NCBI GenBank assembly: GCA_050730675.1
Contig: JBOHNM010000032.1
Span: 1 to 29,203 of the forward strand
Length of the DNA stretch: 29,203 bases
Source of the DNA: JBOHNM01 sp050730675
Lineage (GTDB): Bacteria > Planctomycetota > Phycisphaerae > Phycisphaerales > UBA1924
Reading direction: 5' to 3'
The notes under the pieces were generated by a model. The model had not been told where the DNA came from. It worked only from the letters and a program-made list of their open reading frames with translations, and ran no database searches. Positions 6,949-14,159 of the stretch are shown piece by piece. The translations under genes were made by a program, and so were the position numbers. The stretch's first letter is position 1. Each line of letters starts with the position of its first letter.

Positions 6949-9165
6949 TTATCGGGCAGGGCCGGGAGTGGTGCGCTCGGCGTCGGAGAGGCGTGAATCG
7001 AGGGCGATGCGTTCATCCGCGGTGAGCGGACGGCCGCCGAAGCGCACGCGGTAGTACGCCCGGCCGGCATCCGTGGCAAGGTCCGCGAGCGGCGCGTGGC
7101 TGGGGCGGATCGCCTCGGCATGCAACAGCGGTGGAGTTGTTGCGGGCTTGGCGAGCTGGGAACGTTCGAGGATGGAGAGCAGGCGACGGTAGAATTCAGT
7201 CTGCGGTGTGAATCGGTCGTCGCGTGCGGCGGCGTGCACGTGGAAGAGCGCCTGGAGACGCCTCCAGAGGGCGAACATCTGGGCGCGGCCGGCGCGAGAC
7301 AAAGAGACTGTTGCCGTGATTCCAACCAGGAGGATCGCCGCGATCGGCAGAACGCGGCCGGTGCCGGCGGGGAAGAGTTCGCTGATGGCATCGAGCGTGG
7401 CGTTGATTCGATCGCGGATGGTCAACAGCGTTGTGTCGCGGTTCTTGGCGCCGCTGAGAGAGAGGAGATCAACCTGCATGCCGCGGTCGTAGGCCACGAC
7501 GTTGTCGATCCAGGAGAACTCCAGCGCATCCCACGCCTGGCGGATGCGCCCCCACAACCCACCGGTGGCGCGCTGGGCTGCCTGGAGTTCGCCGGGTGGC
7601 GTCGGGTCGAAGGTTTCCCAGCGGTCGGCGGCGATGCGGACTTCCACCCAGGCGTGTGCATCGCTCTGTCGCACAGTGTAGTGGTCGTTGACGGGGTTGA
7701 ACTCGCTGGCGGCGTAGCCTGTAACCACACGTGCCTCGACGTCGTTGCTCTGCAGCAGGGCGACCATGGCGCAAGCAAAGTACTCGCAGTGTCCCTTTTT
7801 GCTCGTGAAAAGAAAGAACTCGAGCGGGTCGTCGTTTTCGCCCGGAGGTGGATTCTCGAGCGAGTACGTGCAGCGTTTGCGCAGGTCGGCGATGATGGTG
7901 GTGGCCAGGCGGCGGACAACACCGGGGTCGTCCAGCCCGGTCGCGGGGGTGTAGGCAGCCTCTTCGGCGAGTTGCGCGGCCACACGCGCGATCTCGCCAG
8001 TCTTGAACGCACCATGCAAATCCGGCTTCGACCATAGCGGCGCGGGAGAGACGCGGTAGTCGAGCAGTGAGTCAACACGGTAGTTGAGCCGCCCGCTGGC
8101 GCTGGTGTGGATGAGTCCGTCGGCGCGGTTGAATGAATAGCTCTGGTTGCCCTCGCGAACGAAACGAATCGGCCGGTACGCGGCGAAGGCAGGCGAGCGG
8201 CCACTGGGCGCGTTGCGAATCGAGATCTCCTGGCGGATGACCTGCCGGCCGGAACCGATGGGGATCAGTACGCTGTCGGTGATGCGCTGCGTGTCAACAT
8301 CCTGACCGGAGCGTTCTTCGGCGGAATCAGTCCACTTCCGGTTGGCCTTGTCGTAGTGGGTGAGGACCGCGCCACGGAGGTAGAGCACCTCGGGGCGGGC
8401 ACGGACGAGTTCGCCGGCATCGTCGCGGAGAACAACGTCCATCACCGGCTCGCGCGAAACGTTGATAAAGCCGCCTTGGCCGAGCTGGATGTTGTCGCGA
8501 TAGCCGGTGGAGGCTCCGCCGCCGACGCGCCCGACGTTGCCGATGAACTGCTGCACGATGCCGCGGGGAGTGACGATGAAGCTGAAGATCGCAGCGGCGA
8601 GGGAGAGGAGCAAGCAGGTGCAGATGGTGCCGGCGAGTTGGCGCCTGGTGGCGCGGGGCGGAACTTCCAATTCGGTGTCCGCTGAAAGACCGGTGAGCTT
8701 GAGGCGGGCGCCCTGAGCGTCGCGTCCGGCGTAGACCTGGTACATGACGATGCTTGTCATGGCCATGACGGTGTAGATGACCAGCAGAATCCCCAGGAGG
8801 AACGATTGGCCGGTGAGGACCGAGCCAATCACGATGAAGATGCTCAACCCGAGGAGCTGAGCCTCATCGCGCATGCGCCCGCGGTCGAAAATCTTGACTA
8901 CGAGGATGAGCGAGAGGTAGGTGGTGAGGTGACCGATGAGTTCCTGCCGGTCTCGCAACACCGCGAGGGCGGCGTTGGCTGTGGCGGCCAGGACGAGAAA
9001 ATTCAGGGTGATGCGGGGGAGTGGCGACGAGAGCACTGACCCGATGAATGCGGCGGCCACAACGAGCATGGCCAGCAGCGGCAGTCGGTCGGCGACGCTG
9101 AAGGCGAGCACCGACATAACGCCGGTGATGAGGACCAGTTGATGGAAGCGGCGCGGGCCGGTCAT
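6949..9165 (-). CDS. TgpA-like membrane transglutaminase (DUF3488 and transglutaminase core)
   Basis: 738 residues. An N-terminal block of about five transmembrane helices (residues about 8-145) and another at about 178-198 form the TgpA N-terminal (DUF3488) region. An extracytoplasmic part follows, containing a transglutaminase core with the catalytic triad visible: Cys460 in KKGHCEYFA, His504 in SDAHAWVEV and Asp520 in ETFDPTPP. A further transmembrane helix lies near residue 605, and a cytoplasmic tail with ExYRRLL-type sequence resembles the DUF4129 C-terminus. Family members are thought to modify or cleave extracytoplasmic proteins; the substrate is unknown. The start ATG (9165) overlaps the DUF58 stop as ATGA, so translational coupling is expected. 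Confidence 0.92.
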   Translation of the reverse strand: MTGPRRFHQLVLITGVMSVLAFSVADRLPLLAMLVVAAAFIGSVLSSPLPRITLNFLVLAATANAALAVLRDRQELIGHLTTYLSLILVVKIFDRGRMRDEAQLLGLSIFIVIGSVLTGQSFLLGILLVIYTVMAMTSIVMYQVYAGRDAQGARLKLTGLSADTELEVPPRATRRQLAGTICTCLLLSLAAAIFSFIVTPRGIVQQFIGNVGRVGGGASTGYRDNIQLGQGGFINVSREPVMDVVLRDDAGELVRARPEVLYLRGAVLTHYDKANRKWTDSAEERSGQDVDTQRITDSVLIPIGSGRQVIRQEISIRNAPSGRSPAFAAYRPIRFVREGNQSYSFNRADGLIHTSASGRLNYRVDSLLDYRVSPAPLWSKPDLHGAFKTGEIARVAAQLAEEAAYTPATGLDDPGVVRRLATTIIADLRKRCTYSLENPPPGENDDPLEFFLFTSKKGHCEYFACAMVALLQSNDVEARVVTGYAASEFNPVNDHYTVRQSDAHAWVEVRIAADRWETFDPTPPGELQAAQRATGGLWGRIRQAWDALEFSWIDNVVAYDRGMQVDLLSLSGAKNRDTTLLTIRDRINATLDAISELFPAGTGRVLPIAAILLVGITATVSLSRAGRAQMFALWRRLQALFHVHAAARDDRFTPQTEFYRRLLSILERSQLAKPATTPPLLHAEAIRPSHAPLADLATDAGRAYYRVRFGGRPLTADERIALDSRLSDAERTTPGPAR

Positions 9166-10274
9166 ATGGCCGCCTCCAGGGACTCGGGCCGCTTGGGAGC
9201 CGTGCCGCGGACGCCATCGTCACCGATGAAGACGTGGACATCACCGTGGCGGACGGCGGTGCCGGGAGCGTTGATGGCGGATTCGGGCGGTGGGCCGAGC
9301 AGGCCAAGGTCGTTGAGGAGTGAGCCGATGTGCCATGTGCCGGCACGGGGAGGGCAGGCGAGTGACCAAGCTGGCGCGAGCAGGCCGATGTGCATGTCGG
9401 CACGGCGGGCCGCATCGATCGCACCGGCGGCAAGGCCGATTGCCCGCTCCCGCGCCTCGGGGGCCGATCGGTCATCGACGGCGAGCTCGATCCACACCCG
9501 ACGAGGCGCGGCCGAACCGGTCTGGCGAACCAGCAGATCGTCGCCGGAACTTCCGCGGGCCGAGGCCTTCCAGGCGATGGTCTTCGGCGGGTCGCCGGGT
9601 TGATAGGGCCGGAGCGAAACGAATTCATCGCCGATTCCGTGACGCCGGGCCAAATCGCTGCCCGACGACCCGGAGCCGCGCTTGCTGGTGACGGCATCCG
9701 CTGAGACCGGGGCGGGAAACGGGCGGACGATGGCGCTCGCCGGGGAGGCGAAGTACAGGGACTTGCGGATGATGCCGAACGGGAAGGCGGAGTTGACACG
9801 CACGCCTTTGAAGCGGACGCGTCCTCGGCGGGAGGCGAGGGCGACACCCTCGACCGTAACGGTCGTACGAGGCGGGATATGGGAAGCGAATGCCTCGGGC
9901 GGGTCAGCGAGTTCGCCTGCCGCCTCTTGGATATCCCCGGGCGATTGGCTGGTGTCAAGCTCTTCGCGGATGGTGAGGGCGAAGGCGGGGATGAGTCGCG
10001 CGCGGTTGGTCACGCGGTAGCGGACAATGAGGGGGCCGCCAGCCTGGGCGGGTTCGATGGCTTCGCGCTCGACGCGCAGGGCCATCATCATCATGCCGCT
10101 GATAACGCCAGAAACAAGCATCGAGCCCAAGGAGAGACCAAAGAGCCAGTACAGAAGGTTGTTGTTGCTGTTGAACGCGCCGACGGCGATGAGGAGCGTG
10201 ACGCCGCAGTAGAGCACGAACGTTGCATGCACGTGGTACTGGCGTCGAGGTGCGGGGGCGTTGCCGTTGGCCAA
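9162..10274 (-). CDS. DUF58-domain membrane protein
   Basis: 370 residues. Two hydrophobic helices (about residues 17-35 and 42-62) are followed by a beta-rich region with typical ASRRGRVRFKGVRV and FPFGIIRK motifs. The DUF58 core LRPYQPGDPPKTIAWKASAR (near residues 215-235) comes next, then a von Willebrand-like A-domain remnant. DUF58 proteins normally work with a MoxR ATPase and a TgpA-like transglutaminase. Here only the transglutaminase partner is adjacent. The start is TTG at 10274: an in-frame TGA lies two codons upstream, so translation must begin here or later. The stop overlaps the next start by four bases (ATGA). Confidence 0.9.
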   Translation of the reverse strand: MANGNAPAPRRQYHVHATFVLYCGVTLLIAVGAFNSNNNLLYWLFGLSLGSMLVSGVISGMMMMALRVEREAIEPAQAGGPLIVRYRVTNRARLIPAFALTIREELDTSQSPGDIQEAAGELADPPEAFASHIPPRTTVTVEGVALASRRGRVRFKGVRVNSAFPFGIIRKSLYFASPASAIVRPFPAPVSADAVTSKRGSGSSGSDLARRHGIGDEFVSLRPYQPGDPPKTIAWKASARGSSGDDLLVRQTGSAAPRRVWIELAVDDRSAPEARERAIGLAAGAIDAARRADMHIGLLAPAWSLACPPRAGTWHIGSLLNDLGLLGPPPESAINAPGTAVRHGDVHVFIGDDGVRGTAPKRPESLEAAI

Positions 10275-10342
10275 GCGTCACCGAAGGGAGATTCGTCGGG
10301 GGAGGGGCGGGGGTTCGGCGAATGGGTTCAACGCGGTACACC

Positions 10343-10939
10343 TCAGTGGGCGTATTCGGGCTCGTTTCCTGGCTTCCACTTGATGTTGCAGCCGAGACTC
10401 GGGTACTGAGTGGTGACCGGCGGCTTGCCTGCGAGGGCGGCATCGAGCGCGGTTCGGAGGTCCTTGCCTGTAACCGGGACGTCGCGCCCGGTGTATTTGC
10501 TCGGACGGCTTTCATCGAGTTGGCCGCGGTAGACGAGGCGGTGTTGGGCGTCGAAAACGAAGAAATCGGGCGTGCAGGCTGCTGAATAGGCCTTGGCGAC
10601 GGATTGGGATTCGTCGTAGAGATAGGGGAATGTGTAGCCGGCCACTTTGGCTTCGAGAGCCATCTTCTCAGGGCTGTCATCGGGGTGGCTGGCGATGTCG
10701 TTGGCGGAAATGGCGACGATGCCGACGCCCTTGGGCTGGTAATCACGACCGAGTTGAGCGAGTTGTGCCCGTACGTGCTTGACGAATGGGCAGTGATTGC
10801 AGAGAAACATGACCAGCAGAGCGGGCTTGCCGGTAAAGTCGGCGAGTGTGACGATCTTGCCGTTCTGCGTGGCGTCCGGCAGTGCGAAGTCTGGCGCGGG
10901 GGTGCCGAGCGGGATCATGATCGAGGGCGTACGGGCCAT
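10343..10939 (-). CDS. Thioredoxin-fold protein of the AhpC/TSA-like redoxin group
   Basis: 198 residues with thioredoxin-fold order: APDFALPDATQNGKIVTLADFTGKPALLVMFL, then a CNHC redox pair (Cys47 and Cys50) followed by PFVKHV, then SANDIASHPDD and the cis-Pro region ACTPDFFVFD. This matches the one-domain PRX-like thioredoxin family common in bacteria that also have AhpC-type proteins. It is likely a cytoplasmic disulfide reductase; no signal peptide is present. The start is taken as ATG at 10939, with GAGAG about 6 nt upstream. An in-frame ATG at 10975 would overlap the asparaginase stop by 17 nt and add a non-conserved leader. Confidence 0.9.
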   Translation of the reverse strand: MARTPSIMIPLGTPAPDFALPDATQNGKIVTLADFTGKPALLVMFLCNHCPFVKHVRAQLAQLGRDYQPKGVGIVAISANDIASHPDDSPEKMALEAKVAGYTFPYLYDESQSVAKAYSAACTPDFFVFDAQHRLVYRGQLDESRPSKYTGRDVPVTGKDLRTALDAALAGKPPVTTQYPSLGCNIKWKPGNEPEYAH

Positions 10940-10958
10940 GGGTGCTCTCGATGGGAGA

Positions 10959-11489
10959 TCAAGACATTGGGACAAAGGTGCCGCGGTCGCGGTCCTTGCG
11001 GACGCCGGGGAACTTCAGGGAGCGGCCGTGGGCTACAGCGTACACGCCGGGGGCCAGCGTTCCGGCGGCGAAGAGCGCTTCGGTCAGATTCTGCAGCGCG
11101 TCGGAACGGGTCATCTCGTACGGGCGCATTGCGCCGGTCAGGATGATTGGGATCGGTGGCTTAGAGATTTCGCGGGCGAGCAGGTCGCCGGTCAAGCAGA
11201 GCGTGTCGGTACCGTGGAGGATCACGATACCACCCGCGGCATCCAGGCTGCCGGCTTCGGCCGCCGCGACGGTGGCATGAACCACCTGCAGGATCTGGTT
11301 GCGGTCGGCGTCGGTCATCACCAGGCTGTCCTTGCTCATCAATTCGATGATCCGGACGGTGGTGTCTTCCAGCCGGAGGCGGCGGAGCATCCGGCGGACG
11401 ATGGAGCGCCGGTTGTCGAGCTGGCCGGATTGCTCGTCGTAGGTCTTTTCGATCGTGCCGCCGGTGGTGATGAGCGTGACGTTTCGCAT
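10959..11489 (-). CDS. Single-domain asparaginase-like protein
   Basis: 176 residues, about half the length of usual L-asparaginases (about 330). It contains the N-terminal catalytic domain only: TTGGTIEKTYD with the nucleophile candidate Thr12, HGTDT at 92-96 with the second Thr/Asp pair, and the IILTGAMRP strand at about 115-123. It ends after a GRSLKFPGV segment with a proper stop codon and no sign of a frameshifted C-terminal domain, so this looks like a genuine short form. Hydrolysis of asparagine or a related amide is inferred from motifs; the usual two-domain active site is incomplete, so activity is uncertain. It heads the minus-strand run and is divergent from the lipoprotein gene. 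Confidence 0.85.
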   Translation of the reverse strand: MRNVTLITTGGTIEKTYDEQSGQLDNRRSIVRRMLRRLRLEDTTVRIIELMSKDSLVMTDADRNQILQVVHATVAAAEAGSLDAAGGIVILHGTDTLCLTGDLLAREISKPPIPIILTGAMRPYEMTRSDALQNLTEALFAAGTLAPGVYAVAHGRSLKFPGVRKDRDRGTFVPMS

Positions 11490-11540
11490 GTTCTGGCAGG
11501 GTCGGTGACGGCGGCTGGATCAGGAAAACCACGAAATGTG

Positions 11541-11570
11541 CGAGAATCTCGCCGGGTGCGTCGACCCGGC
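11541..11570. promoter_or_regulatory. Adjacent palindromes between divergent asparaginase and hydrolase genes
   Basis: CGAGAATCTCG (11541-11551) is a perfect palindrome around one base. It abuts GCCGGGT-GCGTCG-ACCCGGC (11551-11570), a perfect 7-bp inverted repeat. Both lie in the 154-nt region between divergent starts, a place suited to operators. A weak plus-strand promoter could be TCGACC (11561-11566) and GATAAA (11583-11588), overlapping the second palindrome; this is tentative. Confidence 0.35.
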
Positions 11571-11643
11571 GGGGTGTGCGACGATAAATGTAGGGAGCCG
11601 CGGGCGGGGGTGCCCCAGCGCGGCGTTGCACGGAGCCGCTCGC

Positions 11644-13134
11644 GTGTCAGCGATGGGCCGGCGAATCTGGAGCTTGATGCGTGGGCCCGCCGGGCTCGCT
11701 GGTGTGGCCGGTGTGCTTGTCGCGGTCGCCGGGTGCGGCATCACGGTCCAGCAGCGGGGCGAGGGACCGACGCTCGCGGGATTAGACAGCGGCGCGGACG
11801 GTGTCGAGCATGGCCCATTGCCTGCGACAGAGGCGGCGCAGGGAGTATGGCCCGAACGGCTCGCGGTTTGGAGCGGGCTGCGGCGATCAACCATCGAGAA
11901 GTACCACGCGCGGCCCATGGGCGTGATTCAGCGCATCGATGGCCCGCTCAGTTCGTCCCGACCCGGCGAGGTCGCGGCGCAACACCTGGATGAGGAGTTG
12001 CTGGCCGATGGACGCACGCTGATCAGTCGGATGCGAGGGGGCACGCGTGAGCCCTTTGTCACGGTTACCAGTGAGGGGAAAGGGGCGGTGCTCTATTACC
12101 CTGTGCCCAAGGCCGAGGCCAGCGACATTCCTGTGCCGATTCAGGGGCGGGCAACATTCTTTCTCAAGTTCATCAGCGCGGTGCGAGAATCGACGCCTGC
12201 CGATGCGCGCGTGCTGAAACTCACGCCTGAGCAGGCCGACACGCCGCTACAGCCGACGACACTTCGTATCCAGCGAACCTGGTTCGCGTACTACGACCCG
12301 GCGAAATTCTGGCAGGAGCAGAACAAGGGTGTGCCGGCACGCGGTGTGGTGGTGCTGCTGCCTGGCATGTTCGGCACGCCTCGTGAGTTGATAGACGAGA
12401 CCACCCGCCGCCTTCGTGCCAAGGGCTGGGCAGTCCTGCGGATGCTGGCTCAGCCGTCGCGGTTCACCGAGCGGATGGATTTCGCCGTCAATGCCAATGA
12501 CATCGACGATTCGGCGAAGCAGATCGGTCGCGTGCTCCAGGACCGCGGGGCGGAGTGCGCGTACGCGGTGCAAGCGGCGATGCTGCAGGTGCTGCAGGAG
12601 CGGCCGGAACTGGCGAACTCGCCCCGGATCGCGCTGGGGATGAGCGGCGGCGCGATGGTGCTGCCGACGGTGGTGGCCCGCGAGCCCGCGGCGTACGCGG
12701 GGGCGATCACGATCGCGGGCGGGTGTGATTTCCTGCGGATTGCGATCGAGAGCAACTACGCGTCATGGATCGACGCGCTGCACTTCACGTGGAACGTGCC
12801 CGATCCCACCGCGACGCAGATCGACAGGCTTGTGGCGGCCTACCGAGCCGATGCCCCGCTCGATCCGATCAGCACCGCGGGCACGCTGGTGGGCAAACCC
12901 GTGTTGATGGTTCACGGCACCAGTGACCGCGCGGTCCCGGCGAGCTGCGGCGAAGAAATGTGGCGGCTCATGGGCCGGCCCGAACGGTGGCTCATTAACG
13001 GCGGGCACGAGTGGGTGTTCCTGAGCATGCCCTATCACCTCAACAAGATGATCGACTGGATGGACGCGAACATTCCTGCACCCAAGACGCCTGAACCGCC
13101 GCCGAGTGCGAAACCCGCGAAAGCCGCGACTTAG
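11644..13134 (+). CDS. Alpha/beta-hydrolase lipoprotein
   Basis: 496 residues from GTG at 11644, chosen because GGAG (11632-11635) is 8 nt upstream; ATG at 11653 is an alternative. The N-terminus has basic residues, a hydrophobic stretch and VAVAGC, a lipoprotein signal. Alpha/beta-hydrolase features: VVLLPGMFGTPRELID (oxyanion region), nucleophile Ser334 in GMSGGA, Asp428 in HGTSDRAVP and His455 in GGHEW, giving a plausible Ser-Asp-His triad. Reaction and substrate are not evident; an esterase or peptidase acting outside the cytoplasmic membrane is possible. The following unknown gene begins within 10 nt, which implies cotranscription. Confidence 0.85.
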   Translation: MSAMGRRIWSLMRGPAGLAGVAGVLVAVAGCGITVQQRGEGPTLAGLDSGADGVEHGPLPATEAAQGVWPERLAVWSGLRRSTIEKYHARPMGVIQRIDGPLSSSRPGEVAAQHLDEELLADGRTLISRMRGGTREPFVTVTSEGKGAVLYYPVPKAEASDIPVPIQGRATFFLKFISAVRESTPADARVLKLTPEQADTPLQPTTLRIQRTWFAYYDPAKFWQEQNKGVPARGVVVLLPGMFGTPRELIDETTRRLRAKGWAVLRMLAQPSRFTERMDFAVNANDIDDSAKQIGRVLQDRGAECAYAVQAAMLQVLQERPELANSPRIALGMSGGAMVLPTVVAREPAAYAGAITIAGGCDFLRIAIESNYASWIDALHFTWNVPDPTATQIDRLVAAYRADAPLDPISTAGTLVGKPVLMVHGTSDRAVPASCGEEMWRLMGRPERWLINGGHEWVFLSMPYHLNKMIDWMDANIPAPKTPEPPPSAKPAKAAT

Positions 13135-13143
13135 GATGTGGAC

Positions 13144-14106
13144 GTGCTGGCAGCGGTGAGTCCCTACCACGTGACGACGCACGAACTGCCGCTGATGGCG
13201 GCGTTGCTGCTCGCCGAACGGGTTGTGACATTGCTTCCGGTGCCGCCCGACGGCGTGGCACGGGAGGATGTCCGCAAGGCCGTCGTCGGCAACCCGCGGT
13301 ATTTCCGGCTGCTGGATTCTTGGCGATGGACAACACCGCTGTGGCGGGCGGGCGTGGTTTCGTCGGTCCACGGCGAAGCCGATGCGATCGAAGATGTTCG
13401 GGCTTGCAACGAGGCCCTGACCCGCGATGAGCACTGGAAGCCGATGCGGCCGTTCCTGCATCCCGACTTGCTCTCGGCGGAGGACCGGTTCCTCGACCGC
13501 GTCTGTGCAGACATGCTCAAGGGCGGGCCGGACCCCGGCGTTTCAGTGCCGATCGTGGGGGGGCTTGATGCGTTCGCTTCGCGGCACGGGCTGGTGGCGA
13601 TTCGCGCGGGCACCGGCCTGGAAGCGCCTGGCTCGACAGCGCGGGGTTCGGTGGCGCAGCGGGCCGAGTCGCGGCTTGGAGAGACCATCTTCAGTGCCGC
13701 GGTGCCGATCTTGACGCAGGCGAGCGCCGAGACAATGCTGCGGGCGAGGAAAGTGCTGGCCAAACCGCTCCAGAGGCTCGACGCCGCGATCAATGTTGCG
13801 ATAGTGAAAGGCAGTGCAGAAGCGGCGAAATCCGTGCGCGAAGCTGCGAAGAGCTACTCCGCGGCGTTCGATGCCGAGCGTGCGAAGCTGTTGAACACGG
13901 CTCCCGGCGAGACGCGGACCACGGCCGACTACGTGACGCTTACGTGCCGGCGGTTGCCGTTGCAGGCCGCGGTCATGAGTTCGGTGGCGGCCGTGCGGCA
14001 CGTCTCGGGGCAGGGGGCCAAGGCGGCAGTCGCGCCGGTGGCTGAGAAGACCGGCGCCACGGTTACGACGATCATCGTCAACCCGATGAGCGTTCAGCCG
14101 GTCTGA
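13144..14106 (+). CDS. Protein of unknown function, about 320 residues
   Basis: I do not recognise this family. The frame fills the space between the lipoprotein and the YyaL gene and has the strong G/C third-position bias of its neighbours, so it is very likely real. GTG at 13144 is preferred because AGGA (13133-13136), overlapping the previous stop, is 7 nt upstream; GTG at 13138 is the other option. There is no signal peptide. The N-terminal half has hydrophobic and aromatic stretches (LLLAERVVTLLPVPP, YFRLLDSWRWTTPLW). The C-terminal half is Ala/Lys-rich and helical (AEAAKSVREAAKSYSAAFDAERAK). No catalytic motif stands out. The close spacing suggests it works with, or is at least expressed with, the upstream hydrolase. 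Confidence 0.72.
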   Translation: MLAAVSPYHVTTHELPLMAALLLAERVVTLLPVPPDGVAREDVRKAVVGNPRYFRLLDSWRWTTPLWRAGVVSSVHGEADAIEDVRACNEALTRDEHWKPMRPFLHPDLLSAEDRFLDRVCADMLKGGPDPGVSVPIVGGLDAFASRHGLVAIRAGTGLEAPGSTARGSVAQRAESRLGETIFSAAVPILTQASAETMLRARKVLAKPLQRLDAAINVAIVKGSAEAAKSVREAAKSYSAAFDAERAKLLNTAPGETRTTADYVTLTCRRLPLQAAVMSSVAAVRHVSGQGAKAAVAPVAEKTGATVTTIIVNPMSVQPV

Positions 14107-14159
14107 AGCGGCGATGGCTGCAACTGCGAATACGATCCGCTTCACCCGCGGAGCCGCAC

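Noticed and set aside
6801..7391. Upstream extension of the PilZ open frame to an ATG at 7391
   Set aside because: It overlaps the C-terminal end of the transglutaminase gene, has Pro/Ser/Arg-rich sequence, and a GTG with a Shine-Dalgarno exists at 6800.
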